Positions 30,143-38,218 of a stretch of 64,000 nucleotides of DNA are shown here, in pieces (within the stretch, counting starts at the first letter, position 1; each line of letters opens with the position of its first letter). The notes under the pieces were generated by a model. It saw only the letters and a list, made by a program, of their open reading frames with translations. It was not told the origin of the DNA and made no database searches. The DNA comes from Variovorax sp. PAMC26660 (GTDB lineage: Bacteria > Pseudomonadota > Gammaproteobacteria > Burkholderiales > Burkholderiaceae_C): the NCBI RefSeq assembly GCF_014302995.1, contig NZ_CP060295.1:1922001-1986000 (forward strand), given 5' to 3'. Both the position numbers and the translations under genes were made by a program.

Positions 30143-30919
30143 TCAGGTCGTTGCACGCTCGCGTGCGATGACCAGCAGCCCGTCCATGATCAGGCTCTCG
30201 ACCAGCTCGAAGTGCCCGTTCATGACGGGCGCCATCTTCCAGCCCGCGCCACCGGTCATGTAGCAGGCCGGCTCGGCGCCGCAGTGCGAACGCACGTGCT
30301 GCACCATGCGCTCGACGGCACCGGCAATGGCGTAGGTGCCGCCGCTGGTCAGCGCATCGCTGGTGTTGGTGGGGAACTCGCGCACCTCGCCGGTGGGCAC
30401 GTGCAGGCCCGCCGTGCCCGACTCCAATGCGCGCAGCATGATGCCGTGGCCCGGCAGGATGAGGCCACCGAGAAACTTGCCGCTGGCGTCGATCGCCTCG
30501 ACCGTGACGGCCGTGCCGATCATCACCACCACCATCGGCCGCGCAAGCCCTTGCGCGAGCATGCGGTGGCGCGCGCCGATCATCGCCACGAAGCGGTCGG
30601 CACCCAGGCGTGTCGGATGGTCGTAGCCGTTCACGATGCCGGCCTCGCCCGCGCTCGACACCACCCAGCGCGGTGTGCAGTCGAAGCGCTCGACGATCTG
30701 GTCTTCGGCGCGGCGCCGCAGGGTGTCGCCGGCCACCACGCAGCCCAGCATGGCGCCGGGTGCGGGCAGGTCGGCCCAGGGGCCATCGGCCAGCCGTTCG
30801 ATGTGGTCGAGAAACTCGGCGCCCTGCGCCTGCAACGCGGCGCCGGGATAGGCGCCGTCGTAGAGCGCCCATTTGAGGCGGGTGTTGCCGATGTCGATTG
30901 CGAGGAAGGGGGATGCCAT
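30143..30919 (-). CDS. coaX: Type III pantothenate kinase
   Basis: 258-residue enzyme for the first step of coenzyme A synthesis. The N-terminal ATP-binding strand [20 protein letters not shown], the GADRF segment ([13 protein letters not shown]), and the PIGTAxTxE-like [11 protein letters not shown] are all present. CoaX lacks a P-loop and uses the acetate-kinase-type ASKHA fold. The start at 30917-30919 matches the family. In many betaproteobacteria birA stands directly before coaX; here it does not. Confidence 0.93.
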   Translation of the reverse strand: MASPFLAIDIGNTRLKWALYDGAYPGAALQAQGAEFLDHIERLADGPWADLPAPGAMLGCVVAGDTLRRRAEDQIVERFDCTPRWVVSSAGEAGIVNGYDHPTRLGADRFVAMIGARHRMLAQGLARPMVVVMIGTAVTVEAIDASGKFLGGLILPGHGIMLRALESGTAGLHVPTGEVREFPTNTSDALTSGGTYAIAGAVERMVQHVRSHCGAEPACYMTGGAGWKMAPVMNGHFELVESLIMDGLLVIARERATT

Positions 30920-31053
30920 GCGCCGGATTATTGCGACTTTGTTGTTATTCCTGCTGGCACGTCTTTGACACACGCGGCATGGGCCTACGCCGGTCCACCG
31001 CGTTCGGCCGCTACATTCGCAAATTCCATCCACCACGGCACAAGGAGAAAACC

Positions 31054-31518
31054 ATGGGATTGCTGAGTTTCATCAAGGAAGCCGGTGAAAAACTGTTCGG
31101 CGGATCGTCGGCGCAAGCCGCCACGCCGGACGCGAACGTTGCCGCCGCAACCGCCATCAAGACCTACATCGAGACGCAGAGCCTCGGTCTCACGGGCCTT
31201 GAGGTGACTTACGTTGCAACCAGCGGCGTGGTCACCCTCGCCGGCCAGGCGCCCTCGCAGGAAGCCAGCGAAAAGGCTTCGCTGGCCGCAGGCAACGTGG
31301 CCAACGTCACGAGCGTGGACAACAACCTCGTCGCACCGGACGCTCCGCCCGCGCAGTACCACGACGTGGTGAGGGGCGACACGCTGTCGACCATCTCGAA
31401 GAAGTACTACGGCGATGCCAACAAGTACAACGCGATCTTCGAGGCGAACAAGCCGATGCTGACGAGCCCGGACAAGATCTATCCGGGGCAGAAGCTGCGC
31501 ATTCCTGCGCTGAGCTGA
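31054..31518 (+). CDS. BON-LysM domain protein (Kbp/YgaU-like)
   Basis: 154 residues, [18 protein letters not shown] at the start. A BON domain (about residues 28-95, [20 protein letters not shown]) is followed by a LysM domain (about 100-153, [20 protein letters not shown] and YPGQKLRIP). This is the arrangement of E. coli Kbp (YgaU), a cytoplasmic potassium-binding protein. It lacks a signal peptide, which also fits Kbp. CAAGGAGAA precedes the ATG. A terminator follows 22 bases after the stop. Confidence 0.92.
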   Translation: MGLLSFIKEAGEKLFGGSSAQAATPDANVAAATAIKTYIETQSLGLTGLEVTYVATSGVVTLAGQAPSQEASEKASLAAGNVANVTSVDNNLVAPDAPPAQYHDVVRGDTLSTISKKYYGDANKYNAIFEANKPMLTSPDKIYPGQKLRIPALS

Positions 31519-31540
31519 TTCGCGCGAAGCGATCGACTCA

Positions 31541-31572
31541 CAGGCCCTCCGAGAAATCGGCGGGCCTGTTTT
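31541..31572 (+). terminator. Intrinsic terminator after the BON-LysM gene
   Basis: Stem CAGGCCC/GGGCCTG (31541-31547, 31562-31568) followed by TTTTCG. The transcript of the BON-LysM gene should end here, before the paired stem-loop repeat. Confidence 0.8.
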
Positions 31573-31603
31573 CGTTTGGGGGCGTGCTTGTTTTTGGGCG
31601 CTG

Positions 31604-31857
31604 TTGTTCGGGGCGGGTGCGAATGACGCCAGGTGCTCCCCTCCGCGAATGTCCCCCGCTTCGCTCCTCCTTTATTTCGCTGCGGGGAGCACCTGGCGTC
31701 ATTCGCACATGGAGATGCTGCTGGTGTACCGCTGATCAACCACTGCTCTGTCCAACGCTCGCGCCGATACGGGGCTCTTTTTAGCTAAATAAAGGAGGAG
31801 CGAAGCGGGGGACATTCGCGAAAAAGAGCCCCGTGTCGGCGTGGGCGCCGCCCAGAA
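31604..31857. repeat. Paired stem-loop element, copy A
   Basis: About 254 bp, most of the 349-bp gap 31519-31867. Stem 1 has perfect 25-base arms (31617-31641 and 31684-31708) and a 42-base loop. Stem 2 has 21-base arms with one mismatch (31762-31782 and 31821-31841) and a 38-base loop. The loop segments 31645-31680 and 31784-31819 are reverse complements over 36 bases with one mismatch. About 85% of the bases match copy B at 44592-44842. Short frames across it are by-products of the palindromes. It sits between convergent genes. Confidence 0.9.
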
Positions 31858-31867
31858 CGGACCCCGG

Positions 31868-32278
31868 CTAGCTCTGCTTCCAGGGCAGCCCGCGCTTGCG
31901 CCACCCACCGATCAACCCGCGATGCCCGTCCGCGTCAGGATTCCCCTCGAAGCCTTCGAGGATGTTGTAGGCCACCAGACCCAATTCGGTAGCTCGCTTG
32001 GCAGCGGCAATGGAACGCACACCGCTGCGGCACAGCAGCACGAGCTTCTTGCCGCCCTCGCCCGCAACGCGCACGCCGTCGTCGAAGGCCGGGTTCAGCG
32101 CCATGCCCGGCCACTGCTTCCACGCCAACGGCACAGCGCCCGGCACAAAGCCGACCCACTCGCGCTCGGCGTCGGTGCGCACATCGACCATCACGGCCTC
32201 GCCGCTTGCCAGCCACTGCGCGGCCTGCTCGGGCGTCACGTCGCCGGCGTAGCCTTTGTCTTCAGTCGTTGCGTTCAT
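31868..32278 (-). CDS. Single-domain rhodanese-like sulfurtransferase
   Basis: 136 residues. The rhodanese fold begins VTPEQAAQWLASGEAVMVDVR, and the active-site loop is LLCRSGVRS with the sulfur-carrying C83. The CRSGxRS form is typical of GlpE/PspE-like sulfurtransferases that move sulfane sulfur to cyanide or thiols. I start it at ATG 32276-32278, not at the upstream ATG (32297). It is convergent with the BON-LysM gene, and 272 bp separate it from the ArsR-type gene on the same strand. Confidence 0.92.
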   Translation of the reverse strand: MNATTEDKGYAGDVTPEQAAQWLASGEAVMVDVRTDAEREWVGFVPGAVPLAWKQWPGMALNPAFDDGVRVAGEGGKKLVLLCRSGVRSIAAAKRATELGLVAYNILEGFEGNPDADGHRGLIGGWRKRGLPWKQS

Positions 32279-32550
32279 TTTTCTGTGTCCTTCAATCAAG
32301 AGGGTTGGTCCGGGCCTGTGGCCGTCTTTACCTTACACGTCGCCCGCCGGGCGGTGGGATTTTTCACCGGTTCGTGAAACCTCTGTTTGTCGCTGTTTCC
32401 TCCGTCCCGAAGACTGGGACAGCCAGGGTTTCCCAGAACGAACACCCTGAAGGAAGACTGCCACTCGCCACGCTCACGCTCGTGGTGCTCGGCGTGATTT
32501 GGTTCGGCATCAACCGCCACCAAGTCGGCCGCCGTCGGCGCGACCGGAAC

Positions 32551-32874
32551 TCAAGCCTTCGAGCCAGAGGAACGCTGGCTGGCCAGTGCCCGGCTCTCTT
32601 TCTTCAGTGCCTTGGACACCGGGCAGACGGCCTGCACGAAGCCTGTCAGCGTGTTGGCCAGACTTTCGCGCTGCAGGCTGTAGAACACGAACTGCCCCCG
32701 CTTCTCGGCCTTCACGAGCCCTGCGCCTTCCAGGATCTTCAGATGCTTGGAAAGCGAGGGCTTGGACATGTCGAAGCGCGTGGCGATGTCTCCAGCCGAG
32801 AGCTCTGTCTCCGAGAGGTACGCCAGGATCTTGCGCCGAGGCGTGGATGCGAGCGCTTCGAAGATTTTTTCCAT
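32551..32874 (-). CDS. ArsR/SmtB-family transcriptional repressor
   Basis: 107 residues with a winged helix-turn-helix: MEKIFEALASTPRRKILAYL followed by the recognition region DIATRFDMSKPSLSKHLKIL. There is no CxC metal site in the alpha-3 helix. A single cysteine stands near residue 84 (VQAVCPVSKA), so thiol or redox sensing is more likely than arsenic or cadmium sensing. It is divergent from the DCC/ubiG pair, and palindromes in the shared spacer look like its operators. The rhodanese gene downstream could also be a target. Confidence 0.9.
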   Translation of the reverse strand: MEKIFEALASTPRRKILAYLSETELSAGDIATRFDMSKPSLSKHLKILEGAGLVKAEKRGQFVFYSLQRESLANTLTGFVQAVCPVSKALKKESRALASQRSSGSKA

Positions 32875-32884
32875 CGGTCGATCT

Positions 32885-32936
32885 TACGCTTCGCGTAGTT
32901 GTTTCGCTAATTAGCTATTTAGGCATTTAGCTAAAT
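32885..32936. promoter_or_regulatory. Candidate operators in the ArsR/DCC divergent spacer
   Basis: Two palindromes lie in the short AT-rich stretch between the ArsR-type gene and the DCC-type gene: TACGC-TTC-GCGTA (32885-32897) and ATTTAGCTAAAT (32925-32936). Between them is another TTAGCTATTTAG-like copy. The AT-rich palindrome stands out in a GC-rich genome, and its placement suits autorepression plus control of the divergent genes. Confidence 0.5.
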
Positions 32937-32967
32937 GAATGGCAGAATCGGCGCAACAGGAGCCGAC

Positions 32968-33354
32968 ATGCAAGAACCCTCTGCCTTGAGCCCTCCCCGA
33001 ACGGTCGTCTACTACAACAGCGCCTGCCCGGTCTGCGATGCGGGCGTCTGCGCGATGCGCGACAGGCTCGCCGACGACAGCGTGGAATGGATCGACGTGC
33101 ACGCTCGACCGGAAGTGCTGGCGCCCCTCGGCCTGCAACTCGAGGACGTGCGCGAACGCCTGCATCTGGTCGACACCTCCGGCGACACGCGCATCGGCGC
33201 CGACGCTATCGCCGGCGTCCTGGCACTGTCGCCGCGATGGCGCTGGCTGGCCGGACCCATGCAGTGGCCCGGACTGCGCACGTTCAGCACATGGCTCTAC
33301 AACGCATTCGCGCGACAGCTGTACCGCTGGAATCGCTCGCGAGGTCACTGGTAA
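32968..33354 (+). CDS. DCC-family thiol-disulfide protein (DUF393)
   Basis: 128 residues from ATG 32968, set by CAGGAG five bases upstream; a longer frame from 32935 would overlap the operator palindrome. The active site CPVC (C20-C23) in YYNSACPVCDAGV is a variant of the DxxCxxC pattern. The family may have a thioredoxin-like fold, but its function is unknown. ubiG starts 20 bases after the stop, so the two are probably co-expressed under the divergent ArsR repressor. Confidence 0.85.
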   Translation: MQEPSALSPPRTVVYYNSACPVCDAGVCAMRDRLADDSVEWIDVHARPEVLAPLGLQLEDVRERLHLVDTSGDTRIGADAIAGVLALSPRWRWLAGPMQWPGLRTFSTWLYNAFARQLYRWNRSRGHW

Positions 33355-33374
33355 GCAACCACAAGGAGAAACAC

Positions 33375-34076
33375 ATGAGCTTCGTGAACTTCGATCCCGC
33401 CGAACTGGCCAAATTCCAAGCCCTGGCCGATCGCTGGTGGGACCCACAGTCGGAATTCAGGCCCCTGCACGAGATCAATCCGCTTCGCCTGGAATGGATC
33501 GACGGGCTGAGCCCGGTGAAGGGGCGAAAGGTGCTGGACGTCGGCTGCGGCGGCGGGATTCTTGCCGAGTCGATGGCACGCAAGGGCGCCGACGTGCTGG
33601 GCATCGATCTGGCGGACAAGCCGCTGAAAGTCGCCGCGCTCCATGCGCAAGCGAGCGGCGCGACTGTCGCTTACCAAGCCATCTCCGCCGAAGCCCTGTC
33701 CGAGGGAAGCGAGGCCCGATTCGACGTGGTGACCTGCATGGAAATGCTCGAGCACGTGCCGTCACCGAACGCGGTCATCGAAGCCTGCGCAAGAATGGCC
33801 AAGCCGGGCGGGTGGGTCTTCTTCTCCACCATCAACCGCACGCCGTGGGCCTGGCTGATTGCGATCTTCGGCGCGGAGCAGGTGCTGCGCATCCTGCCGC
33901 GCGGCACGCACGATTACGGCAAGCTCATCCGGCCCGACGAACTCAAGCAGGCCGCCGTGCATGCCGGACTTGAACTGCGAGACCAGCGCGGGCTGGGCTA
34001 CAACCCGCTCACCCGCAATTTCAGGCTGCACCGCACCTTGAGCGTGGGGTACTTGCTTGCCATGCAAAAAGCCTGA
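33375..34076 (+). CDS. ubiG: Ubiquinone biosynthesis O-methyltransferase UbiG
   Basis: 233-residue SAM-dependent methyltransferase of the two O-methylation steps in ubiquinone synthesis. Diagnostic stretches are FQALADRWWDPQSEFRPLHE, INPLRLEWI, LDVGCGGGILAESMAR (SAM motif I), VVTCMEMLEHVPSP and FFSTINRTPWAWLIAI. AAGGAG precedes ATG 33375. Its location behind a redox-type DCC gene with an ArsR repressor is unusual for a housekeeping ubiG. A second ubiG elsewhere in this genome is possible. Confidence 0.93.
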   Translation: MSFVNFDPAELAKFQALADRWWDPQSEFRPLHEINPLRLEWIDGLSPVKGRKVLDVGCGGGILAESMARKGADVLGIDLADKPLKVAALHAQASGATVAYQAISAEALSEGSEARFDVVTCMEMLEHVPSPNAVIEACARMAKPGGWVFFSTINRTPWAWLIAIFGAEQVLRILPRGTHDYGKLIRPDELKQAAVHAGLELRDQRGLGYNPLTRNFRLHRTLSVGYLLAMQKA

Positions 34077-34082
34077 CAGCCA

Positions 34083-36152
34083 TCAGCGCCGCCGCTCCAC
34101 ATACGGCCGCGCCTGCAGCAGCACGATCTTGTCTCCCACCGTCGCCCATTCGATGTCCTGATCGACCGCGTTGAAGGTGCGCTTCACTGCCGCACCCACG
34201 TTCGCCAGCCGCACCACCAGTTCGTCGGTCAGCACATTGCGGCCAGCTTCCACTGGCACTTCCTTCACACCGCCATCCTTGTCGAGCTGCAATGAAGTCT
34301 CTTCGGCCGAGCGGCTCAGCACCTGGATAGCCTTCGACCAGCTCGAATACATCACCTGCTCCGCCACGCGTTTGCCTTCGACCACGCGGATGCCGATGCC
34401 GCGCTTGGCCGAGATGTAGGTGACGTGCGGGTGGCCGGCGTCGAAGGGGTCGCGGGTGATCATCACGCCGGCGTTGGTGGAGTCGATGGCGGTCTGCACG
34501 AAGACGCCCATCAGCACCGACTCGGCACCGAAGCCCGCGGCGCTGCGCGCCTCCCAGGCTTCGGGGTTGAACACGGAGGCCCAGACCTTCTTCACCGCGA
34601 CTTCGAGCGCGTCGCCGGTCTTGACGTTGGGCATGGTGGTGTAGAGCCCCGCGCCGCTGAAGCCGGGCAGGTCTTCGGAATTGGACGAGCTGCGCACGAA
34701 CACGCCGCCACCGCCTAACTGCGCCTGCCATGCGGCGCGCCACGCCGCCGCAGTGGATGCATCGACCGGCCATTGGACGATCTCGTCGCGCAATTGCGCC
34801 AGCGCCTTCTGCCGCAACTGCGGGTCGCTCGCGAAGCCGGGTTGCTGCTGCATGCGTGCGATGCGATCGGCCAAGCCATTGCTGCGCATGAAGCGGTCGT
34901 AGTGCGCGAAAGGAATGCAGAAGCCGTCGGGCACCGAGGTGCCGGGAATGTGCGCGGCCTGCATGGCGCCGAGGTTCGCGGCCTTGGTGCCGCATTGCGC
35001 GCTGTTGCGGGCACGCAGTGAAGCCAGCGGCAGCAAGCGGTTTTCGCGCAGGTCGGGCTTGATGGCTTTCGCGCCGCCGGGCGTGGCGCCGCTGGATGCG
35101 ATGCGCACGGCACGCGGCGGCAACGCCGCGATCTCTTCGGGCGTGAGACGGCGCACCTGGTAGCCGGAGGCTGCGACCTTGAGGGCCACCCACTGGCCCG
35201 CATGCTCCTTCAGCACAGCCGCTGCGTCGCGCACGTAGGCGTTCGGAATGCCCCAGCCCTTGGCGAGCAGGTTGACATGCGACAGCGCGGTCGATGGCCG
35301 CTCGGTCAGCACGCCCGCCACAGGCGGCAGGCTGATCGGCACCTGGCGCAGCACGGCGATGTCGTCGGGCAGCAGCGCGTTCAGTGCGTTCGCGCTCGCC
35401 GCTTCGTCCACGATGCGAACGCGGCCGGTGGCGGTGCCGAGGTTCATCGGCATGTAGGGCTGCTCGCGGATCAGCGCCTCCTGGCTCACATAGTCGAGCC
35501 CGGCTTCTTTCGCAACGCGCTCGTGCAGCGTGGAGTTGGTCTTGAACTTCACGGGGCCGAAGAAGCTGTCCTTCACCTGTGCATCGGCCTGCCGCAGCAG
35601 CGACGCGGTGAGCTGGTCGCCTTCCCAGAACTCATAGGTGAAGGTGCCGATGTTCTGCTGCCAGCTCAACGTGCCGAACAGAAAGCGCCGGTCGGGCACG
35701 AGGTAGTTGCGGTCGATCTCGCGCTTGATGGTGTTGGGCGCGAGCCGGGTGTCGCGCAGAAAGCGCACGTGCAACTGGTAGCGCGGCGTGTCGATGTAGT
35801 ACATGCGCGCCGGCTTGGCCTGCCGGTCGATCACGAACAGCACATGGGCCAATTGCATCGGTGTGCCGGCATCGTAGACGCGCGCCAGCGTGTCGAAGTC
35901 GCCCTGGCTGCGCAGCGCGGGCAGCGACGACGGCACGGCCGGGCGCGGCACCAGTTGCGCGGCGGGGCCTTCGGGCTGGGGCAGGTTCTGCTGCTGGTAG
36001 TAAGACGGCTTGCGTGCGAGCTGGGCGCTGGCTGGTGCGATGGCCATTGCGCACAGCGCCAGGCCTGCAACCCAGCCCAACGTCTTCATCGCTCCTGCAT
36101 TGCCCTGATCACGTGCCTTGCCCGCTGGATGCGCGGTGCGGTCATTCTTCAT
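34083..36152 (-). CDS. Predicted exported PEP synthase/dikinase-like protein, permuted domain order
   Basis: 689 residues. A signal peptide-like stretch MKTLGWVAGLALCAMAIAPA (residues 22-41) is followed by a unique N-terminal region (50-230). A phosphohistidine-like domain (about 235-330, with ERPSTALSHVNLLAKGWGIP, H292) precedes a PEP/pyruvate-binding ATP-grasp domain (about 388-689). That domain has GTKAANLGAM, FVRSSSNSEDLPGFSGAGLY and EWATVGDKIVLLQARP. PEP synthase has the reverse order; glucan water dikinase has histidine then ATP domain. I chose ATG 36150-36152 (GAGG upstream) over 36087, whose AGGAG is only two bases away. Function unknown. Confidence 0.75.
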   Translation of the reverse strand: MKNDRTAHPAGKARDQGNAGAMKTLGWVAGLALCAMAIAPASAQLARKPSYYQQQNLPQPEGPAAQLVPRPAVPSSLPALRSQGDFDTLARVYDAGTPMQLAHVLFVIDRQAKPARMYYIDTPRYQLHVRFLRDTRLAPNTIKREIDRNYLVPDRRFLFGTLSWQQNIGTFTYEFWEGDQLTASLLRQADAQVKDSFFGPVKFKTNSTLHERVAKEAGLDYVSQEALIREQPYMPMNLGTATGRVRIVDEAASANALNALLPDDIAVLRQVPISLPPVAGVLTERPSTALSHVNLLAKGWGIPNAYVRDAAAVLKEHAGQWVALKVAASGYQVRRLTPEEIAALPPRAVRIASSGATPGGAKAIKPDLRENRLLPLASLRARNSAQCGTKAANLGAMQAAHIPGTSVPDGFCIPFAHYDRFMRSNGLADRIARMQQQPGFASDPQLRQKALAQLRDEIVQWPVDASTAAAWRAAWQAQLGGGGVFVRSSSNSEDLPGFSGAGLYTTMPNVKTGDALEVAVKKVWASVFNPEAWEARSAAGFGAESVLMGVFVQTAIDSTNAGVMITRDPFDAGHPHVTYISAKRGIGIRVVEGKRVAEQVMYSSWSKAIQVLSRSAEETSLQLDKDGGVKEVPVEAGRNVLTDELVVRLANVGAAVKRTFNAVDQDIEWATVGDKIVLLQARPYVERRR

Positions 36153-36220
36153 GGAGAGTCCCTCATTGCCGACGAGCGCGGATTCTCGCTCGCGGCCGAT
36201 GCGTGGCCTCGTCCTGCGGC

Positions 36221-36532
36221 TCAGACGCGCGACGCCGCCTCCGATGACTGGCCGCACTGGCCGCAGAACTTCGCACCGGCCTGCATCGTGGTGCCGCACT
36301 TGCCGCATGCGGCCGGCAGCATCGACGTGCCGCATTGCTGGCAGAAGCGCGCGCCGGGTGCGTTGGCCGTTCGGCACGCAGGGCATGCGCCCCCGCCACC
36401 ATCGCCTCCACCGTTCGCCGGCGGCGCGCCGTTTCCGTAGCCGCCGTAACCACCGGAGGAGCCGTGATGGCCGCCACCGCCGCCATGCCGTCCACCGCCA
36501 TGACCACCGAAAAGTCTTTCCAACATGCCCAT
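36221..36532 (-). CDS. Zinc-ribbon protein with Gly-rich linker
   Basis: 103 residues: MGMLERLFGG, then a glycine/histidine-rich stretch (residues 9-50), then two zinc ribbons. The first is CPACRTANAPGARFCQQCG and the second starts CGKCGTTMQAGAKFCGQCG. The ribbons are of the double-zinc-ribbon/DZR type and could bind protein or nucleic acid. ATG 36530-36532 is set by GGGAGAA upstream. The gene precedes the dikinase-like gene by 68 bp on the same strand and may share its transcript. Confidence 0.75.
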   Translation of the reverse strand: MGMLERLFGGHGGGRHGGGGGHHGSSGGYGGYGNGAPPANGGGDGGGGACPACRTANAPGARFCQQCGTSMLPAACGKCGTTMQAGAKFCGQCGQSSEAASRV

Positions 36533-36745
36533 GTGCTTCTCCCGTTCCTGCTGACTGAGGACTGCGGCAACGTCGCCGATGGCGAAGGATTCCCGCAGGG
36601 CCTGATGCCAGTGGAATCCTTGAAGCAGCTTCAGGGTCAAGCACATGCCTTCAATAGCCCTTGGGGAGTGCGGCTTACTGCACAAGTCCCGACCGGAGCG
36701 CTGTCATCGACCGGCCGCTAGAGTCGGCGGTCAAGGAGCTTTTTC

Positions 36746-38104
36746 ATGCGCACATTCGACTTCGATCTCTTCGTCATTGGCGGCGGCAGCGGTGGCGTTC
36801 GCGCCGCGCGCATGGCAGCGCAGACCGGCGCCCGCGTGGGGCTGGCCGAAGCGGCTGAATTGGGCGGCACCTGCGTCAACGTGGGCTGCATTCCGAAAAA
36901 GCTCTACAGCTATGCGGCCGGCTATGCCGAATCTTTCGAGGAAGCCGCAGGCTACGGCTGGCAACTGCCCGAGGCACCGCGCTTCGACTGGGCGCACCTG
37001 AAGACACAGCGCGCGAAAGAGATCACGCGGCTCAACGGCATCTATGCCTCGCTGCTGAAGAACTCGGGCGTCACGCTGATCACCGGCTGGGCGCAACTGG
37101 TCGACGGCCACACGGTGGAAGTCGACGGCAAGCGCCACACGGCGCGCCACCTGCTGGTGGCCGTCGGCGGTACGCCCTTCGTGCCGGACATCCCCGGCCG
37201 CGAGCACATCGTGACCTCCGATGCGATGTTCGACCTCGATCCGTTCCCCAAGCGCCTACTGGTGGTCGGCGGCGGCTACATCGCCTGCGAGTTCGCATCG
37301 ATCTTCAATGGCCTCGGCGCCAAGGTCACGCAACTGCATCGCCGCGCGCATCTGCTCACCGGCTTCGACGACGACGTGCGCCAGTTCCTCGCGGGCGAGA
37401 TGGGCAAGGCCGGCGTCGACGTGCGGCTGAACAGCGAGGCCTCGGCGATCTCTCGCGGGCCGCACGGGCTCACCGTCACGCTGGCGCGTGGCCAGCACAT
37501 CGAGGCCGACACGGTGCTCTTCGCCACCGGCCGCGTGCCCAACACGCAGGGCCTGGGCCTCGAAGCGGTGGGCGTGAAACTCGATGACAAGGGCGCGATT
37601 GCGGTCGATGCGCACTACCGCAGCTCGGTGCCGTCGATCTACGCGGTGGGCGATGTGTCGACCCGCGTGCAGCTCACGCCGGTGGCGCTGGCCGAAGCGA
37701 TGGTGGTGGTCGACGAACTCTTCGGCAAGGGCAAGCGCCGCCTCGACTACGAGTTCATTCCCACGGCCGTGTTCACCCACCCGAACATCGGCACCTGCGG
37801 CTACAGCGAGATCGACGCGCGCGCGAAGTTCGGCGAAGTGACGGTGTTCTCCAGCGAGTTCAAGTCGCTGCGCCACACGCTCTCGGGCCGCAGCGAGCGC
37901 ACCTTCATGAAGCTGGTGGTGGACAAGAAAAGCGACCACGTGGTCGGCCTGCACATGGTGGGCGCGGACGCGGGTGAGGTGGTGCAGGGCTTTGCGGTGG
38001 CGATGCGCGCCGGCGCGACGAAGGCCATGTTCGACAGCACCATCGGCATCCACCCGACCGCTGCCGAAGAGTTTGTGACGATGCGCGAACCGATGCCCGG
38101 GTAA
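36746..38104 (+). CDS. gor: Glutathione-disulfide reductase
   Basis: 452-residue FAD and NADPH disulfide reductase. The FAD loop is [13 protein letters not shown], and the redox disulfide is [13 protein letters not shown] (C43, C48). The NADPH loop is [19 protein letters not shown], and the C-terminal His-Glu pair is in [14 protein letters not shown] preference fits the basic pattern in [14 protein letters not shown]. It is divergent from the zinc-ribbon gene with 213 bp between, so it has its own promoter. A post-stop repeat begins two bases after its TAA. Confidence 0.95.
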   Translation: MRTFDFDLFVIGGGSGGVRAARMAAQTGARVGLAEAAELGGTCVNVGCIPKKLYSYAAGYAESFEEAAGYGWQLPEAPRFDWAHLKTQRAKEITRLNGIYASLLKNSGVTLITGWAQLVDGHTVEVDGKRHTARHLLVAVGGTPFVPDIPGREHIVTSDAMFDLDPFPKRLLVVGGGYIACEFASIFNGLGAKVTQLHRRAHLLTGFDDDVRQFLAGEMGKAGVDVRLNSEASAISRGPHGLTVTLARGQHIEADTVLFATGRVPNTQGLGLEAVGVKLDDKGAIAVDAHYRSSVPSIYAVGDVSTRVQLTPVALAEAMVVVDELFGKGKRRLDYEFIPTAVFTHPNIGTCGYSEIDARAKFGEVTVFSSEFKSLRHTLSGRSERTFMKLVVDKKSDHVVGLHMVGADAGEVVQGFAVAMRAGATKAMFDSTIGIHPTAAEEFVTMREPMPG

Positions 38105-38106
38105 AC

Positions 38107-38210
38107 GGCTCGCCCCCAGGCTTCGCGCACTTCGTGTCGCTTCTCTCCAACCCCCTACCGGGGGCAACACCTGCGGTCCGGCAAAGCCGGTTCCGCGGTG
38201 TTCCCCGCAA
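38107..38210 (+). repeat. Post-stop repeat element, copy 2
   Basis: About 104 bp starting two bases after the gor stop, in the convergent gap between gor and panE. It matches the reverse complement of 16528-16620. It includes CCCCC-TAC-CGGGGG and CCGGC-AAA-GCCGG hairpins and ends near CCGCGGTGTTCC. It has no coding content. Confidence 0.8.
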
Positions 38211-38218
38211 GAAGGCCA

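Noticed and set aside
31584..31784. Short frames inside the stem-loop repeats at 31584-31784 and 44592-44777
   Set aside because: They arise from the palindromes, have no ribosome binding site and differ in frame integrity between the two copies.
32374..32550. Plus-strand frame with a hydrophobic stretch (TLTLVVLGVIWFGI) in the rhodanese-ArsR gap
   Set aside because: It has no good start and runs on through the ArsR gene in antisense; at most a remnant of a lost membrane protein gene.
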